A DNA stretch of 64,000 nucleotides from NCBI GenBank assembly GCA_963281155.1, contig CAUJLY010000006.1, forward strand, positions 8,990,001 through 9,054,000, given 5' to 3'. Shown in pieces: positions 22,622 to 32,887 of this stretch. A program made the position numbers and the translations under genes. A model generated the notes under the pieces. That model was not told where the DNA came from, searched no databases, and saw only the letters and a program-made list of their open reading frames with translations. Numbering within the stretch: position 1 is the first letter of the stretch; the number at the start of each line of letters is the position of its first letter. This DNA comes from Rhabditophanes sp. KR3021. Its lineage: Eukaryota > Nematoda > Chromadorea > Rhabditida > Alloionematidae.

Positions 22622-23032
22622 ATGGAAGCTTTTGAGGGAAGTTGGGTTAATCCAGAAATCGTAAACTTTGAAGAATACATGAAAGCTTGCGGTGTTAGCT
22701 ATGTAGTTAGGAAGTTAGCTGCTAACATGAAAGACAAAGCTATTTTTGTTCTTTATGATGCAAAAAGAGGAAAATTTACGTCGGAATCGACTTTTAAGAA
22801 TCAATCGAATGAATTCATTCTTGATGAAGAATGTGTCATTGAAACTGCTGATGGTAGAAAGTTCTATGCCACGTTCACCTTTGAAAATGGAGTTTTAGTT
22901 GAAAGACAAAGACCATTTAAGGATGGTGGTATTCCATCAACTGTCTGGCGTGAGGTCAAAGGAAACAAACTTATCATCACTCTTGAAGCAGCTGGAGTTA
23001 AGGCCATTAGAACTTACACTAAACAACAATAA
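22622..23032 (+). CDS. Intracellular fatty-acid-binding protein (LBP family)
   Basis: A single 136-aa exon, the normal size of intracellular lipid-binding proteins. The start MEAFEGSWVNPEIVNFEEYM, then ACGVSYVVRKLA, fits the family pattern of beta-strand A, helix-turn-helix and the (G)V-x-x-V-x-RK-x-A signature. The later TFKNQSNEFILDEE, the GV-x-VERQ strand and the terminal AIRTYTKQQ correspond to the remaining barrel strands; the two Args near the C-terminus (RQRPF, IRTY) are candidate carboxylate ligands. There is no signal peptide, so it is cytosolic, unlike secreted nematode LBP-1/2/3. It probably carries fatty acids in intestine or muscle. AATAAA is at 23052-23057. The exact lbp orthologue is not assigned. 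Confidence 0.92.
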   Translation: MEAFEGSWVNPEIVNFEEYMKACGVSYVVRKLAANMKDKAIFVLYDAKRGKFTSESTFKNQSNEFILDEECVIETADGRKFYATFTFENGVLVERQRPFKDGGIPSTVWREVKGNKLIITLEAAGVKAIRTYTKQQ

Positions 23033-23051
23033 AATGTCTATAATTTGTCTT

Positions 23052-23057
23052 AATAAA
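23052..23057 (+). terminator. Poly(A) signal AATAAA of the fatty-acid-binding protein gene
   Basis: Canonical hexamer about 20 bp after the stop codon. Confidence 0.65.
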
Positions 23058-23171
23058 GTCTTATTTTAAACCTTGTATTGTTTATATTAGCATGAGTCTC
23101 TTTAGTATAAACTTTTTAAATTTGTTTACCATGTTGGGCTAACGTGCAATCCATACATTCAAAACACCAAT

Positions 23172-23545
23172 ATGGAAGTCGTTGAGGAATGGTCTTTACT
23201 AGTAATTAATTTGCCAATATATGCAGGGTACATATATAAATTAAGATATAAACCAGGTAAGGAATGCATTTCACTACTGTTTTACAAATTTCCGGAGTAA
23301 CAGTAGTATATTCTTCAAGATTAAAATTAAGTTGGTCGTCATTATTGAGAATAAAAATAGCGCGAATTCAGATATATATAGATGTGCATTCGCACGAAAA
23401 TAAAAAAGTACGAATGATAATATATTCAATTCCGGTAATAATTGGAAAGACGGAAAATAATGAAGTTTTACCAATATTTGTCGATTGCAAGTTGGTTGTG
23501 TATCGTGAAATGAATATGTTCAATTTATTTATTTTTTTGAAATAA
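23172..23545 (+). CDS. Possible two-exon gene for an unrecognised 108-aa protein
   Basis: An ATG at 23172 opens MEVVEEWSLLVINLPIYAG and runs to CCA-G before GTAAGG at 23257. A 47-bp intron (23257-23303, ending AACAG) joins it in frame to a second exon (23304-23545) reading VVYSSRLKLSW through IQIYIDVHSHENKKVRM, GKTENNEVLPIFVD and a stop. The two exons sum to exactly 109 codons, and the intron size matches this genome. I do not recognise the product; it has no clear signal peptide and a hydrophobic C-terminus. AT-rich DNA can give such ORFs by chance, so this is tentative. Confidence 0.35.
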
Positions 23546-23749
23546 CCTAAATATACAAAAATAAATAACCCTAATTTCGAGAGTTAATGGACGAAACTTC
23601 ATGCCCACAAATACTAGTTTAGGTGAATGTATGTAAAATATAAGCAGGATGACAACTGCCTGTATTTTTATGCATGCTTTACATCGTATCTAATTAATTA
23701 TTTCGTGGCTAAATCAAATCATTTTTTATTAACGTTTAAATGTGTGTAA

Positions 23750-24132
23750 TTAAAGCGGTTGTTGAGTAGTAGTCACATCTGGAGAAATTGAATCTTTGGG
23801 ACAATAATGAATTGTTTGGCATATCTTTTCAGCTCCATCCTTTCTTTCAATTCCCTTTGATTATTTCTGCAATTGCTCTTTTGAAAAGTTGTCTGCAAAT
23901 TTCATTAAGAATTGGATTTCCATGTGAAAGCGTAACACATACGTATTCTTTAGCCTAAAAACATCATATTACCAATAAAGTAACTATATTTTACCTTATC
24001 TGTCTCTCCTGGATGTTCAGTAAGATATTTGTCAAATTCATTAACAATTTTAATACAATATTCGCATTTGCCCTTTACTTGAGTAATTTGACATAGAATC
24101 AAGGCAGTGAATAAGCAAGCTACGATTTTCAT
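23750..24132 (-). CDS. Saposin-B (caenopore-like) secreted protein with a frame break
   Basis: Exon 1 (24132-23995) encodes a signal peptide (MKIVACLFTALILCQITQVKG) then KCEYCIKIVNEFDKYL. A 40-bp intron (23955-23994) leads to exon 2, reading AKEYVCVTLSHGNPILNEIC, RQLFKRAIAEIIKG. A TGA at 23847-23849 then interrupts. Skipping one base at the AAAGGG run just before it restores IERKDGAEKICQTIHYCPKD and a stop at 23750, giving about 113 aa with all six saposin cysteines (CxxC, C, C, CxxxxxC). Saposin-B proteins of nematodes (SPP family) are lipid-interacting, often membrane-permeabilising antimicrobial or digestive proteins of the gut. A TATA-like ATATATAA lies about 40 bp upstream. The break may be an assembly error or a recent loss of function. 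Confidence 0.75.
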
Positions 24133-24532
24133 GGTTTTAAATTGATATCAAATTAGTACTTAGAACCCTTTATATATTACCCCAAATGTAATCTCATTTC
24201 ATAACTATTATTACCAATACAACAACATACTATTTGATTTTTACTCGTCAACAACTGTACTACATAAATTTGTAATAAAAGCAAACAAAGATTATAGATT
24301 CCTATTTTGACTACTCATAACCAAATAAACTAAAAAGGAGATAACACATAAAACACAAACAAAACAAAAAGCTTTAATTTATAACAAACATTTAAATAAA
24401 AATTAACATAGTTTTTTGATATAATTATGAGTAGTAATGGTTGTAGAAAAGTTACAGGAATTAATATTATTTTAGAAATTTCATATACATAATTGTTTGT
24501 CTGCCTTGCGACAATGGATAATAGAAGGTGTA
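24133..24532. other. Intergenic, 400 bp
   Basis: 3' region of hlh-1 and upstream region of the saposin gene, both minus strand. A TATA-like element on the minus strand lies near 24166-24176. Nothing else recognised. Confidence 0.45.
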
Positions 24533-26012
24533 TTAGATCATTTCAGTTTTAATAGTAAGGAGATCATCTTTGTGATTAAGTTCACTTGATGTTCTGTCAC
24601 TGATTCGGAGGAGGTGTTGTTGTTTCATGTTTAAATCGTGCTTCAGCTGATTGTTCATGTCTGAATTTAAGGTATTAGTTAGATTTGAGAATCTACTTAC
24701 TGTTTAGTGATTCATTGTGGAGTATGTCGATATTATGTTTGTTTTCTTCATTGCAGGCATTGTACAGCTGGTCATTGCGACAAAAGTGAGGTATTTCTAC
24801 CTGTAAGAAATAATAGTTATATACAAAGTTGACAAGCGTTAGTTTTTATTACCATAAATTCAGTAGATTCAGAATCAACTATTATGCCTTGATTAATTGC
24901 CATAATTCTAGTCATCTTACCTTGTGATTGGAGCATATTCTCTAACTTATTAATGTACTCAATCGCTCCTCGCAAAATTTCTACCTTTGGAAGTCGTTGG
25001 TGAGGATTTGGGCAAGTTCTTTTCTTGACTAGATCAAAAGCTTCATTAACTTTACGGAGTCTTCTGCGTTCTCGCATAGTAGCAGCCTTTCTTCTGTCAA
25101 TATTCCCAAGTCCTGAGGTCGAATTGTAATTTTCCTCGTCATCTTCGTCAAAATAACCAGGCTGAGTCATGTACTTTCCATTGTTTTCATTTCCATTTTC
25201 ACTGGAATCAGAAGTTACTTGCTTTCCACTGCTGATAACATTATTCAATGAGATAGAATTATTTGAGCAGGAAGCTTCTTGGTGGGCAGATTGTTGAGAG
25301 TCGTGGCTATTCACATGTCCGTCACTTGACTCATTTATGGCTGCTTCTGCGACAACTACATTAAGATCTAAGAATTAAAACTTTTATTGGTGCTTGTAAA
25401 GTAATCTATATAGTTTTATAAGTGAGTAGTTTCATCAATAAACGAGAGAATAGTTTAATGTAACAAAAGACAAAAGCAAAGTATAATATTTTGTTATATT
25501 AAATGTAGGTGTAATAGCACTATATTTAATGAAAGATACTTACCGTCAAAGATCTTAGCTTTAGCTGATTTGGTGACCTTCGTATTAGCTGATTGATTAT
25601 TATTCCTATTGATTTCGTTGTTAACAGAGGTAAAGGCAGTGCCTTGCGAGTTTGGCACTGTCGCTGATAAACTGGCAAGTCTTGAATTTCCATTAAAAGT
25701 GTGAAGAGGAACATTGAAAGAAGCAAAATTGGTATAACCATAAGGAATTTGTGGGGGTGTAGAAGAGACGGCATAATTGTTGCCATAAGTGGATCCAGAG
25801 TAACGCAAGTGTTCATAATTATGTAAGGCGGAGGGGTTGCATTCAACTCCGGCAAGTGAATTTGATCCTGGTTGGATGAACATCAATCGGGATTGTACAA
25901 TGTTTGGTAATTCTCCCGTAGACATTTGGTTGTGAGTCGAAATTCCTAGTGGGTTGCAGTTGGCTTCTGAATACAGAGGGTATGGTGATTCGTAAACATT
26001 TTCAGGATTCAT
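24533..26012 (-). CDS. hlh-1: MyoD-family bHLH myogenic transcription factor HLH-1
   Basis: Four exons (26012-25544, 25367-24853, 24800-24701, 24660-24533) give 403 aa. Residues ~247-305 hold the myogenic b[23 protein letters not shown], then [20 protein letters not shown] and [12 protein letters not shown]. The basic region carries the Ala-Thr pair and the downstream Lys typical of myogenic factors, and the sequence is nearly identical to C. elegans HLH-1. The protein binds E-boxes and specifies body-wall muscle. The N-terminus is Asn/Ser/Tyr-rich and poorly conserved; an acidic patch ([10 protein letters not shown]) precedes the bHLH. The C-terminus ends IKTEMI, a SUMO-like context. Bases before the ATG form an unpaired acceptor (ctacttttag, 4 bp upstream), so the mRNA is probably trans-spliced. 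Several E-boxes upstream suggest autoregulation. Confidence 0.95.
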
Positions 26013-28988
26013 TATGCTAAAAGTAGGTGGAGTGTGTTAATTTAGAAATAGCAGAAATATATATAATCTTGCAACAACTGTTTCAATACCCGTGGTCATT
26101 TCGACAAAATTCAAAGAAAATGCCATGACAGCTGTTAAAAGGGGGCCAATATTAGCGCAACAACAAATGTCAGGTGTAGAAAAGATTTTATTTAAAAAAG
26201 CACCATTCTCAACTTATTGCTTCTGTTAAACATTTTAAAACTCTGCTAACCTATACAACTACTCTAATAAATTTTTTCATTTAATATATAACATTTTAAA
26301 CTATTATTTAAACGCTCTCTTAACAAGATAATTTAAAACAATTTAAGACGTTGTTCATACCAATTATTCTCAATAATATTTAAATATTTTCTAATTAAAT
26401 AATATTCCATTCGTCAAAATATACGGTACAAATGAATAAAATTATTATGTATTTTTTTGTTAATTAGTTGATCCATACATAAAAAAGCATAATTTAATGT
26501 GTAAAAGGTGTTCAAAGAAAAAACACATGCAAAAAATGTTAAGGTAAATTTGAAGTAATGAAGAAGATTTGGCAGCTGTTATATCATCAACAATCTCAAA
26601 TTTTGTTAGGGTACGGAAGAAAGGGAAATCGGCACACATACAAAATAACAACTGACGAGTAAAGAGGTGCCTTTTTGTAGAGATAAGTTGTTATGTATAT
26701 GTCAAGTTGATTGCTTCTACTGACAAAAGAAAGTTGAAACTAAAGACAACTGTTAATATATTCTGAGGCGGGATAATTATTTAAAACATTTAGATTAAAT
26801 ATATTTATAATAAATATACCCAGTAAAACAAGGCAAATGCTTTATGACAAAATAAATACAATAAAGAACGTTATTTTGTATCGTTTTTTCCATATTTCAC
26901 AATTTAATCTAATATCATATAATGTTTTAATATATGATTCAAAGGAATAATATACTTTTTGGAAAGTAACAACAACTAGTAAATGTTTAAATAACATTAT
27001 TCAAAGTCTAAGGAACTACCAAAAAACAAAATGACAGTTAGATGTCTTGATTAGTAGATTTAATTATTTAAAATCAATGTGAGAAAATACCCCCTTTGTT
27101 GTAGTAGATAATTTATTTAAACGACTTATCGTTAAACTTCAATTATCAAGTACAATGTAAAATATGCTCATTACATTTTTTGACTGATAAACGATATGTA
27201 AAAAACAAAAGTTGCTTATCTAAAAATCGTTTGGCTTAAAAAGTCGCCAAGACGTACATACACAAGGTAAGAGATACGATCATTTGATTAATTTGAATAT
27301 AGATGTAATAATAACATTATTAATACATTGAGTAAAAAATAAAAGAAAAATGTGTTGACTACTCTCACTATATCAAAAAATGGAAATAATTAATTCAAGA
27401 TAAATAAATGGAGATAAATAGTTGGAGATAAATGATATTCAAGTAGCTCTAAAACTTTCCCTATGATGACTGATTAGACTATTCATTTCTTTTTTCTTTT
27501 ATATGTGATCAAAAGGCTTTGTTTATTTATAAGGGATAAACATAATTGGCAATCAGTTGAAAATATGCCAGAGATAAAGATCAACGGCGTCTTTGTTTGG
27601 AAGCAAAGGAATATCTCTTAAGTGAAACAGCTATCTTCATTTATTTGATTTTGGCGACAAGTAAATTGCTATGAACGGCAGGCGTTTTGTTATCAATTAA
27701 TTTTGTAGATTAGCATATACAAACTTTAATAACAATCACCTTTTGTTAATGGAAACCGTTAATTATATCAAAGAATTTATTAATGAATTGTGTAGTTGTG
27801 TGTATATGTCTTTTTACTAACCAGATTGGTAATCTAACTTATATGTACAAGCACTAAACTATCTAAACAGAAGTATATTTATAATACAAACGGATTAAAC
27901 AATGTATTTGAGACGGCTTGGCTCTTTTTGCCTCATTATCCCCCTTAATTTGTGATATATTTTCTTTTTGTTTATTTCAAAATGGTAAAAGTCTTAAGTG
28001 ATTATTCTTAATATTTTTTGATAAGAAGAGTTTGCCTATGTCTTTCATAAATGCACTTTCTCTTTGATGACAAAGAAATGCCAATACATTTTATTATTCA
28101 TTAACTTTGTTTAACTAAATATATACAAATATTGCATACAAGAGGATAATTTAATTATGTAGAGGATGATTTTGTACTTTCACAGTGAACTTTGACTTTA
28201 TCAAATCATTTGTGCATAATCTATTGGGCTTTAAATTACTTAATATTATAGCCTCAGACTTTATTACAGTACGCTTGAGTATGGTGGTTTCTTTGTCACA
28301 CAGTTTTTCAAAGTTCATTAATTCACATGATTAAGTATATGACAATAAGTTGCCTCTTGATGTCAAAAAAATAGATAAAGTTAATTTAGTACATTTCTTT
28401 GCCTCCAAATCGTCAACACTTTCTCCGATGCTTTATTTTATGACCAGGTCAAATAATCGAAATTAACTTAAATTTATTGCTTTTAAGGTGATGGAGTGAT
28501 ATTAATTACCAGAACTTTTGCTTTAAGCGCATTGATTTTTTATTTATTATGCTGGTAGTGGTGTAAAGAAAAAATATAAAAAGATTATCAACGCTAATTT
28601 TACTATTCAATCAAATAACGTCTTTCCATCAATTGTTTAAGCGGAACAAAAATTTGGTGTAGAAGATAAATGTATAGTAAAAAGCGCCCACCTAAGCTGT
28701 TGTTTAGTAAGACAAATGCTAGAAATGAACAGTAATGAGAATAATGATAATTAAATTTATATGATTAGTGTTGTTGTGTGCAAATGCATATAATTATTAG
28801 CACAATTGAATCTTGATCATAACTACGTATTATTACTCAATTAATTAAAAAGTGGCTTGTAAATATATTTATGATTGTTGGTGTGAGATTTTGTATATAA
28901 AGATACGCTTGAAATATGTTGTAAAAAGGATTATTTTTTTATGAGACCCGTTAGAAAGTTATCAAATATTTTTGAAAGTTAGTATGAT
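26013..28988. other. hlh-1 upstream region and P450 3' flank, ~3 kb
   Basis: AT-rich, no gene recognised. It starts with the hlh-1 trans-splice acceptor (AG at 26017-26018, minus strand) and contains E-boxes listed separately. A 63-codon minus-strand ORF (26460-26651) overlaps the E-box-bearing segment and has no family signature. Confidence 0.5.
26129..26578. promoter_or_regulatory. E-box cluster upstream of hlh-1
   Basis: CAGCTG at 26129-26134, CAGGTG at 26171-26176, CACATG at 26524-26529 and CAGCTG at 26573-26578, within 0.12-0.57 kb of the start codon. CAGCTG/CAGGTG are preferred MyoD-family/E-protein sites. The C. elegans hlh-1 promoter is known to be autoregulated through E-boxes, so these are candidate autoregulatory sites. 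Confidence 0.5.
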
Positions 28989-30957
28989 TTAAAGATTACG
29001 CCTGGTTAGCAATACTTTGTATTTTTGTGGAGAACATGTCAAGCCTAAAATTCTTTTTGTTGAAGGCATCGGCTTGGCAGGATCAATTGAGAGGTCAAAG
29101 TTCTTTAAAATATTCGAAATAACCAGAAACAATTCTGCCTTTGCTAAACTTTCGCCTAAGCATGATCTTCTTCCAACTGAAAAAGGCAAAAACCCATCAT
29201 ACTTTTTAATTCCATTATTGTTATCTATAAATCTGGAGGGATCAAATTTCTTTGGGTTTTCAAAATAAAAAGGATCATTCATTACGATGGAGATCATCGG
29301 TAAAACCATTGTGCCCTTTTTGAATGTGTACCCATCAATAGAAACAGTTGTTGAGGTTGTGCGCAACAGATTAAATGGGAGGATGTTGGCAACACGTTGT
29401 ATTTCCTAAAGGAATAACGTGCATTATGATGAATAAATAAAATAGTAAACTCACATTCATCATGGCTTGCAGATAAAGTAAATGGTTTTTATCTTCCATT
29501 TTTACAATATTTGGCAAATCACACATTGCAGTTTGAACAACTTTTTGTTCGTCCGGATTCAAAATTAGATTTAGGAATCCCCATTTCAGGGTAGTAACAG
29601 TCGTTTCCATCCCAGCGAAGAACAAGTCTAATAAGAGCATCTCAAGTTGTTTCTCTGAAAAATATCCCATATCGCCATTAGATGCTTTTCTTTCGTGCAT
29701 TTCCTTTAGATAAGCAAATGTAAAGTCAGTCGGCTCGGCTGAGGGATCAAATTTAGCTAAATGTTCAGTTACTTCCTTTCTTAAGAATGTATTTAAAAAC
29801 TTTTTCATTCCCATTAACTCTTTCCAAGAACTATTAATTAAAGGAATCTTTGTAGTAAAAGGAGCAACGCAATAAAGTCCCATTACTGGTCTAATGACCA
29901 CTTGAGTTTGCCGCTCCAATAAGTCTCTTAACTCAATGAAAACAGGATCATCCTAAAAAATATTTGAATAAAAAGAATTTAAACTACACATTATAATCCA
30001 ATTCCACAATCAGGAAATGGAAAAAAGTAACGTATCAATTTTGATCTAATAAACCGGATTTAGTGATTTTTGTAGTTGTTGTGGTTAAACAAGATATTTG
30101 AATAAACCTGAACAATAACTTTCACATATATTTGTTGGAAGTAATGTTTCAATTACTGATGACCAAAGTTTTTTATAACTTACATGCTCATATCTTTTGC
30201 CAAACAAGATGGTAATAATGATATTACCTACACAAGCCGCAAAGTATGAATGAAGGTCGATTGCTTCATTTCCAGCATCTTTTTCCAAGCATTCAATCAT
30301 CCTTTCAACTTCGAGCATAACTCTCTTCTCAATTTCCGCACGGCCTACTCCGAAATCTCTCAAAACATGCAGTGAAAATCTTCTCTGCTCGCGCCATTTA
30401 TCTCCATGAATTTGGACAATTCCATTAAAGCCCTCTAAACAAAATTATTAAATTGCTCTCAATGCAAACTTACCCATAAAAGTATCTGTTATATAGTTTA
30501 CCCATCTGTCACTAAAAACATCCGCATTTTTAACAAAATAGTTTTTCATAATTTCTACGTCAGCAACCATAACCATTGGAATGGGACCAATCCAAATGGT
30601 AAATATACCACCATACTGATTTTTCCAACATTGAAAAATGGCATCTACATCTCCTATATGTAGAAGAAGTTGTGGCATATTTCCAGCAATTAACCATGGC
30701 ACAGGACCAGGTGGTAGGCTTTTTCTTTTCCAGTAAAAATCGTAAAAACAGTAGACTCCGAGAATTGCTAGGATTAAGAATACTTTTGACTAATTAAAAT
30801 GTTGTCATTATAATTAAAGAATCAAATTTACATTTATGAACTGATGAAGAGGTAAAGTCTTAGCAAATAGGGCTGTAACAATCAAACATAATATAGCAAC
30901 TGTCAGATATTGAAATCGAATTTTGTTTAAAGGATGAATCGAGCAACTTAAAGTCAT
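28989..30957 (-). CDS. Cytochrome P450, clan 2-like (nematode CYP33/35 style)
   Basis: Five exons (30957-30832, 30789-30474, 30434-30184, 29952-29455, 29405-28989) give 535 aa. The N-terminus has hydrophobic membrane-anchor segments (exons 1 and 2) followed by the proline-rich LPPGPVPWLIAGN. The C-helix reads GDKWREQRRF; the I-helix oxygen-binding motif is AGMETT (~344-349); the K-helix ExxR is E398-I-Q-R401; the FxPxRF region is FDPSRF; the heme loop is FSVGRRSCLGE with ligand Cys ~479. It is an ER monooxygenase, likely for xenobiotic, lipid or steroid substrates; the specific one is not readable. RRFSLHVLRDFGVGR is typical of nematode clan 2 P450s. All catalytic motifs are intact. Introns are 39-49 bp except 231 bp before exon 4. 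Confidence 0.95.
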
Positions 30958-32887
30958 CTTCTTACAAATAACTCAAAACATATAGAAAATGAAAAATATC
31001 AAGGTAGTTGAATAAATCTAAAATAAACCAGATTTAAAATAGCCATAGTGAGTAATTGAAAAGGAAGGCTACATGATTCATCCAAATAGCCTTAAACTTA
31101 TTTTTCGCTACAAAAAGACCAGAATTATTGTTAGTAAAAAGAAAATAATTTTCGCCATAGGGGTGAAGATGAATCAAATATTGTAGGATGATCTGCACAT
31201 TGTTCATCTTTGAATTTTGTGGTGAAGATTCGGGGTATCAATACCCACAAATCGTTTGCTTTTGATAAATCAAATAATCTCAATAGGCAATATTGCCTTT
31301 GTGAGATGATGACAAAAGTTAACACGCATTCTGATTTTAAAATTGAGAATTATGATATTATATATATTCAAGTTGGTGTGGTTAAATTCATTGTGCACCA
31401 CATTAATACTTGATATAATAAACATACATATAAATTGTATTTGTCATTGCAATCCGCGCCACATTATTAGAAAACAGATATCCCGAGGATGTTGTTAAAG
31501 TTTAAAGACACGCAATAAATAAAAGTATGGTGAGTTGCATCAAATCGTGATCTTTCAAAGGAGATGATAGCAATTTTAACATTTCTGAACAAACTACACA
31601 TAGCACTCAACTCATCTACCCCTTGTCCTAAAAATCAAATATATTCTACCTATCCATATTTTAAACACCCTGTAACCTTAAATAAAATCTTAAATTACTA
31701 TAAGTAAATTCAGTTGCGGCTACAACCTTAATAAGGTCTTATCACAAAATAGTGAATAGACATTCTATGCACATATTTTTAATCATGTCTTGGTATGAAA
31801 TAATTTAATGTTCGGTGTTGCTGAAGTATCTATGTGAAGGTAGAAAACAAAGTCTTTGATTTATAATGCAACATATTTCATAAAAATACAAATAAATAAA
31901 TACTTATCTCCACCTATAAATAATCACTTTCTCCTATACTAGACCATTCCATATTTATTTAATTTGTATACCTTTAAAATGGCATTGACAAAAAAATTAA
32001 TATTTGTCTAAACTATATTACCTGTTGGCAAAAGATCATTCATGTTAAAAGGGGGTTGTTGAGTATTTTGTTTGAGTTTATACATTGTGCCAGATAGCGT
32101 CAATAAAAATAAGGATGTTGGTGTGGATCATTTTATGGAATAAGAACAATTGATCATGTAACTATTTTATTGAGAAAAGGGTAACATTTTAAATGTGGTA
32201 AGTATCATAAAAAATTAAACACATATTTATGGATGATAGTGACCAAAGATATTATTTGTTCATCATTTTTGAAATTAAATATCATGATGTTCTAAATGTA
32301 TGTCAAGTTCTTGTCGAAAACGCTACAACTTTTAATAACAAAAATGTTCAAATTTGTTTTTATTTAAATCTTGTGCTATATGTTTGGTAAATAATTATTG
32401 AAGTTTTAATAATTTATTTTGCACCTTTATTATTTGAATAAAAGCAATTAAGTTTTGTATTTGTGTAAATATGTGTTATTTTCCTAAAAATAGGCTATTT
32501 ATTGAACTAAGTATTCACATTATGTAGATAAGATAATTTTAACTTAACCTCTTTCCTAACAAAATTTGCACGCTTTATAAATTAAAACCATTAACTTTTA
32601 TTAATGCTTTATTGATAATCATATAATTTTGTTTTCAACAATAAATTAGACCTGTTTGATGGTGTAAGAATTTTGTTATAGAGTGCAATCAAATTAAATG
32701 ACCATCACAACCAAATTAATCATTTTTTATTTTAAGATCTTTATAAATTACATACATTCACGGTCTGTTACAAATATATATTAATTGGTGGAAAGGATTT
32801 GCATGGAAAATATGTTCAAAGAATATTACCCTGTAATAGAGATCCGAAAAGAGAGAAAACTGCATATGTTTTTTAAAGTTTAGGATA
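30958..32887. other. Intergenic, ~1.9 kb
   Basis: Upstream of the P450 and downstream of the PP2C-like gene. A palindromic AGGCAATATTGCCT lies near 31285. No gene recognised. Confidence 0.45.

Noticed and set aside
31131..31413. Overlapping ORFs and a palindrome (aggcaatattgcct) upstream of the P450
   Set aside because: No protein family or splice support; the palindrome is short and unexplained, not enough for a call.
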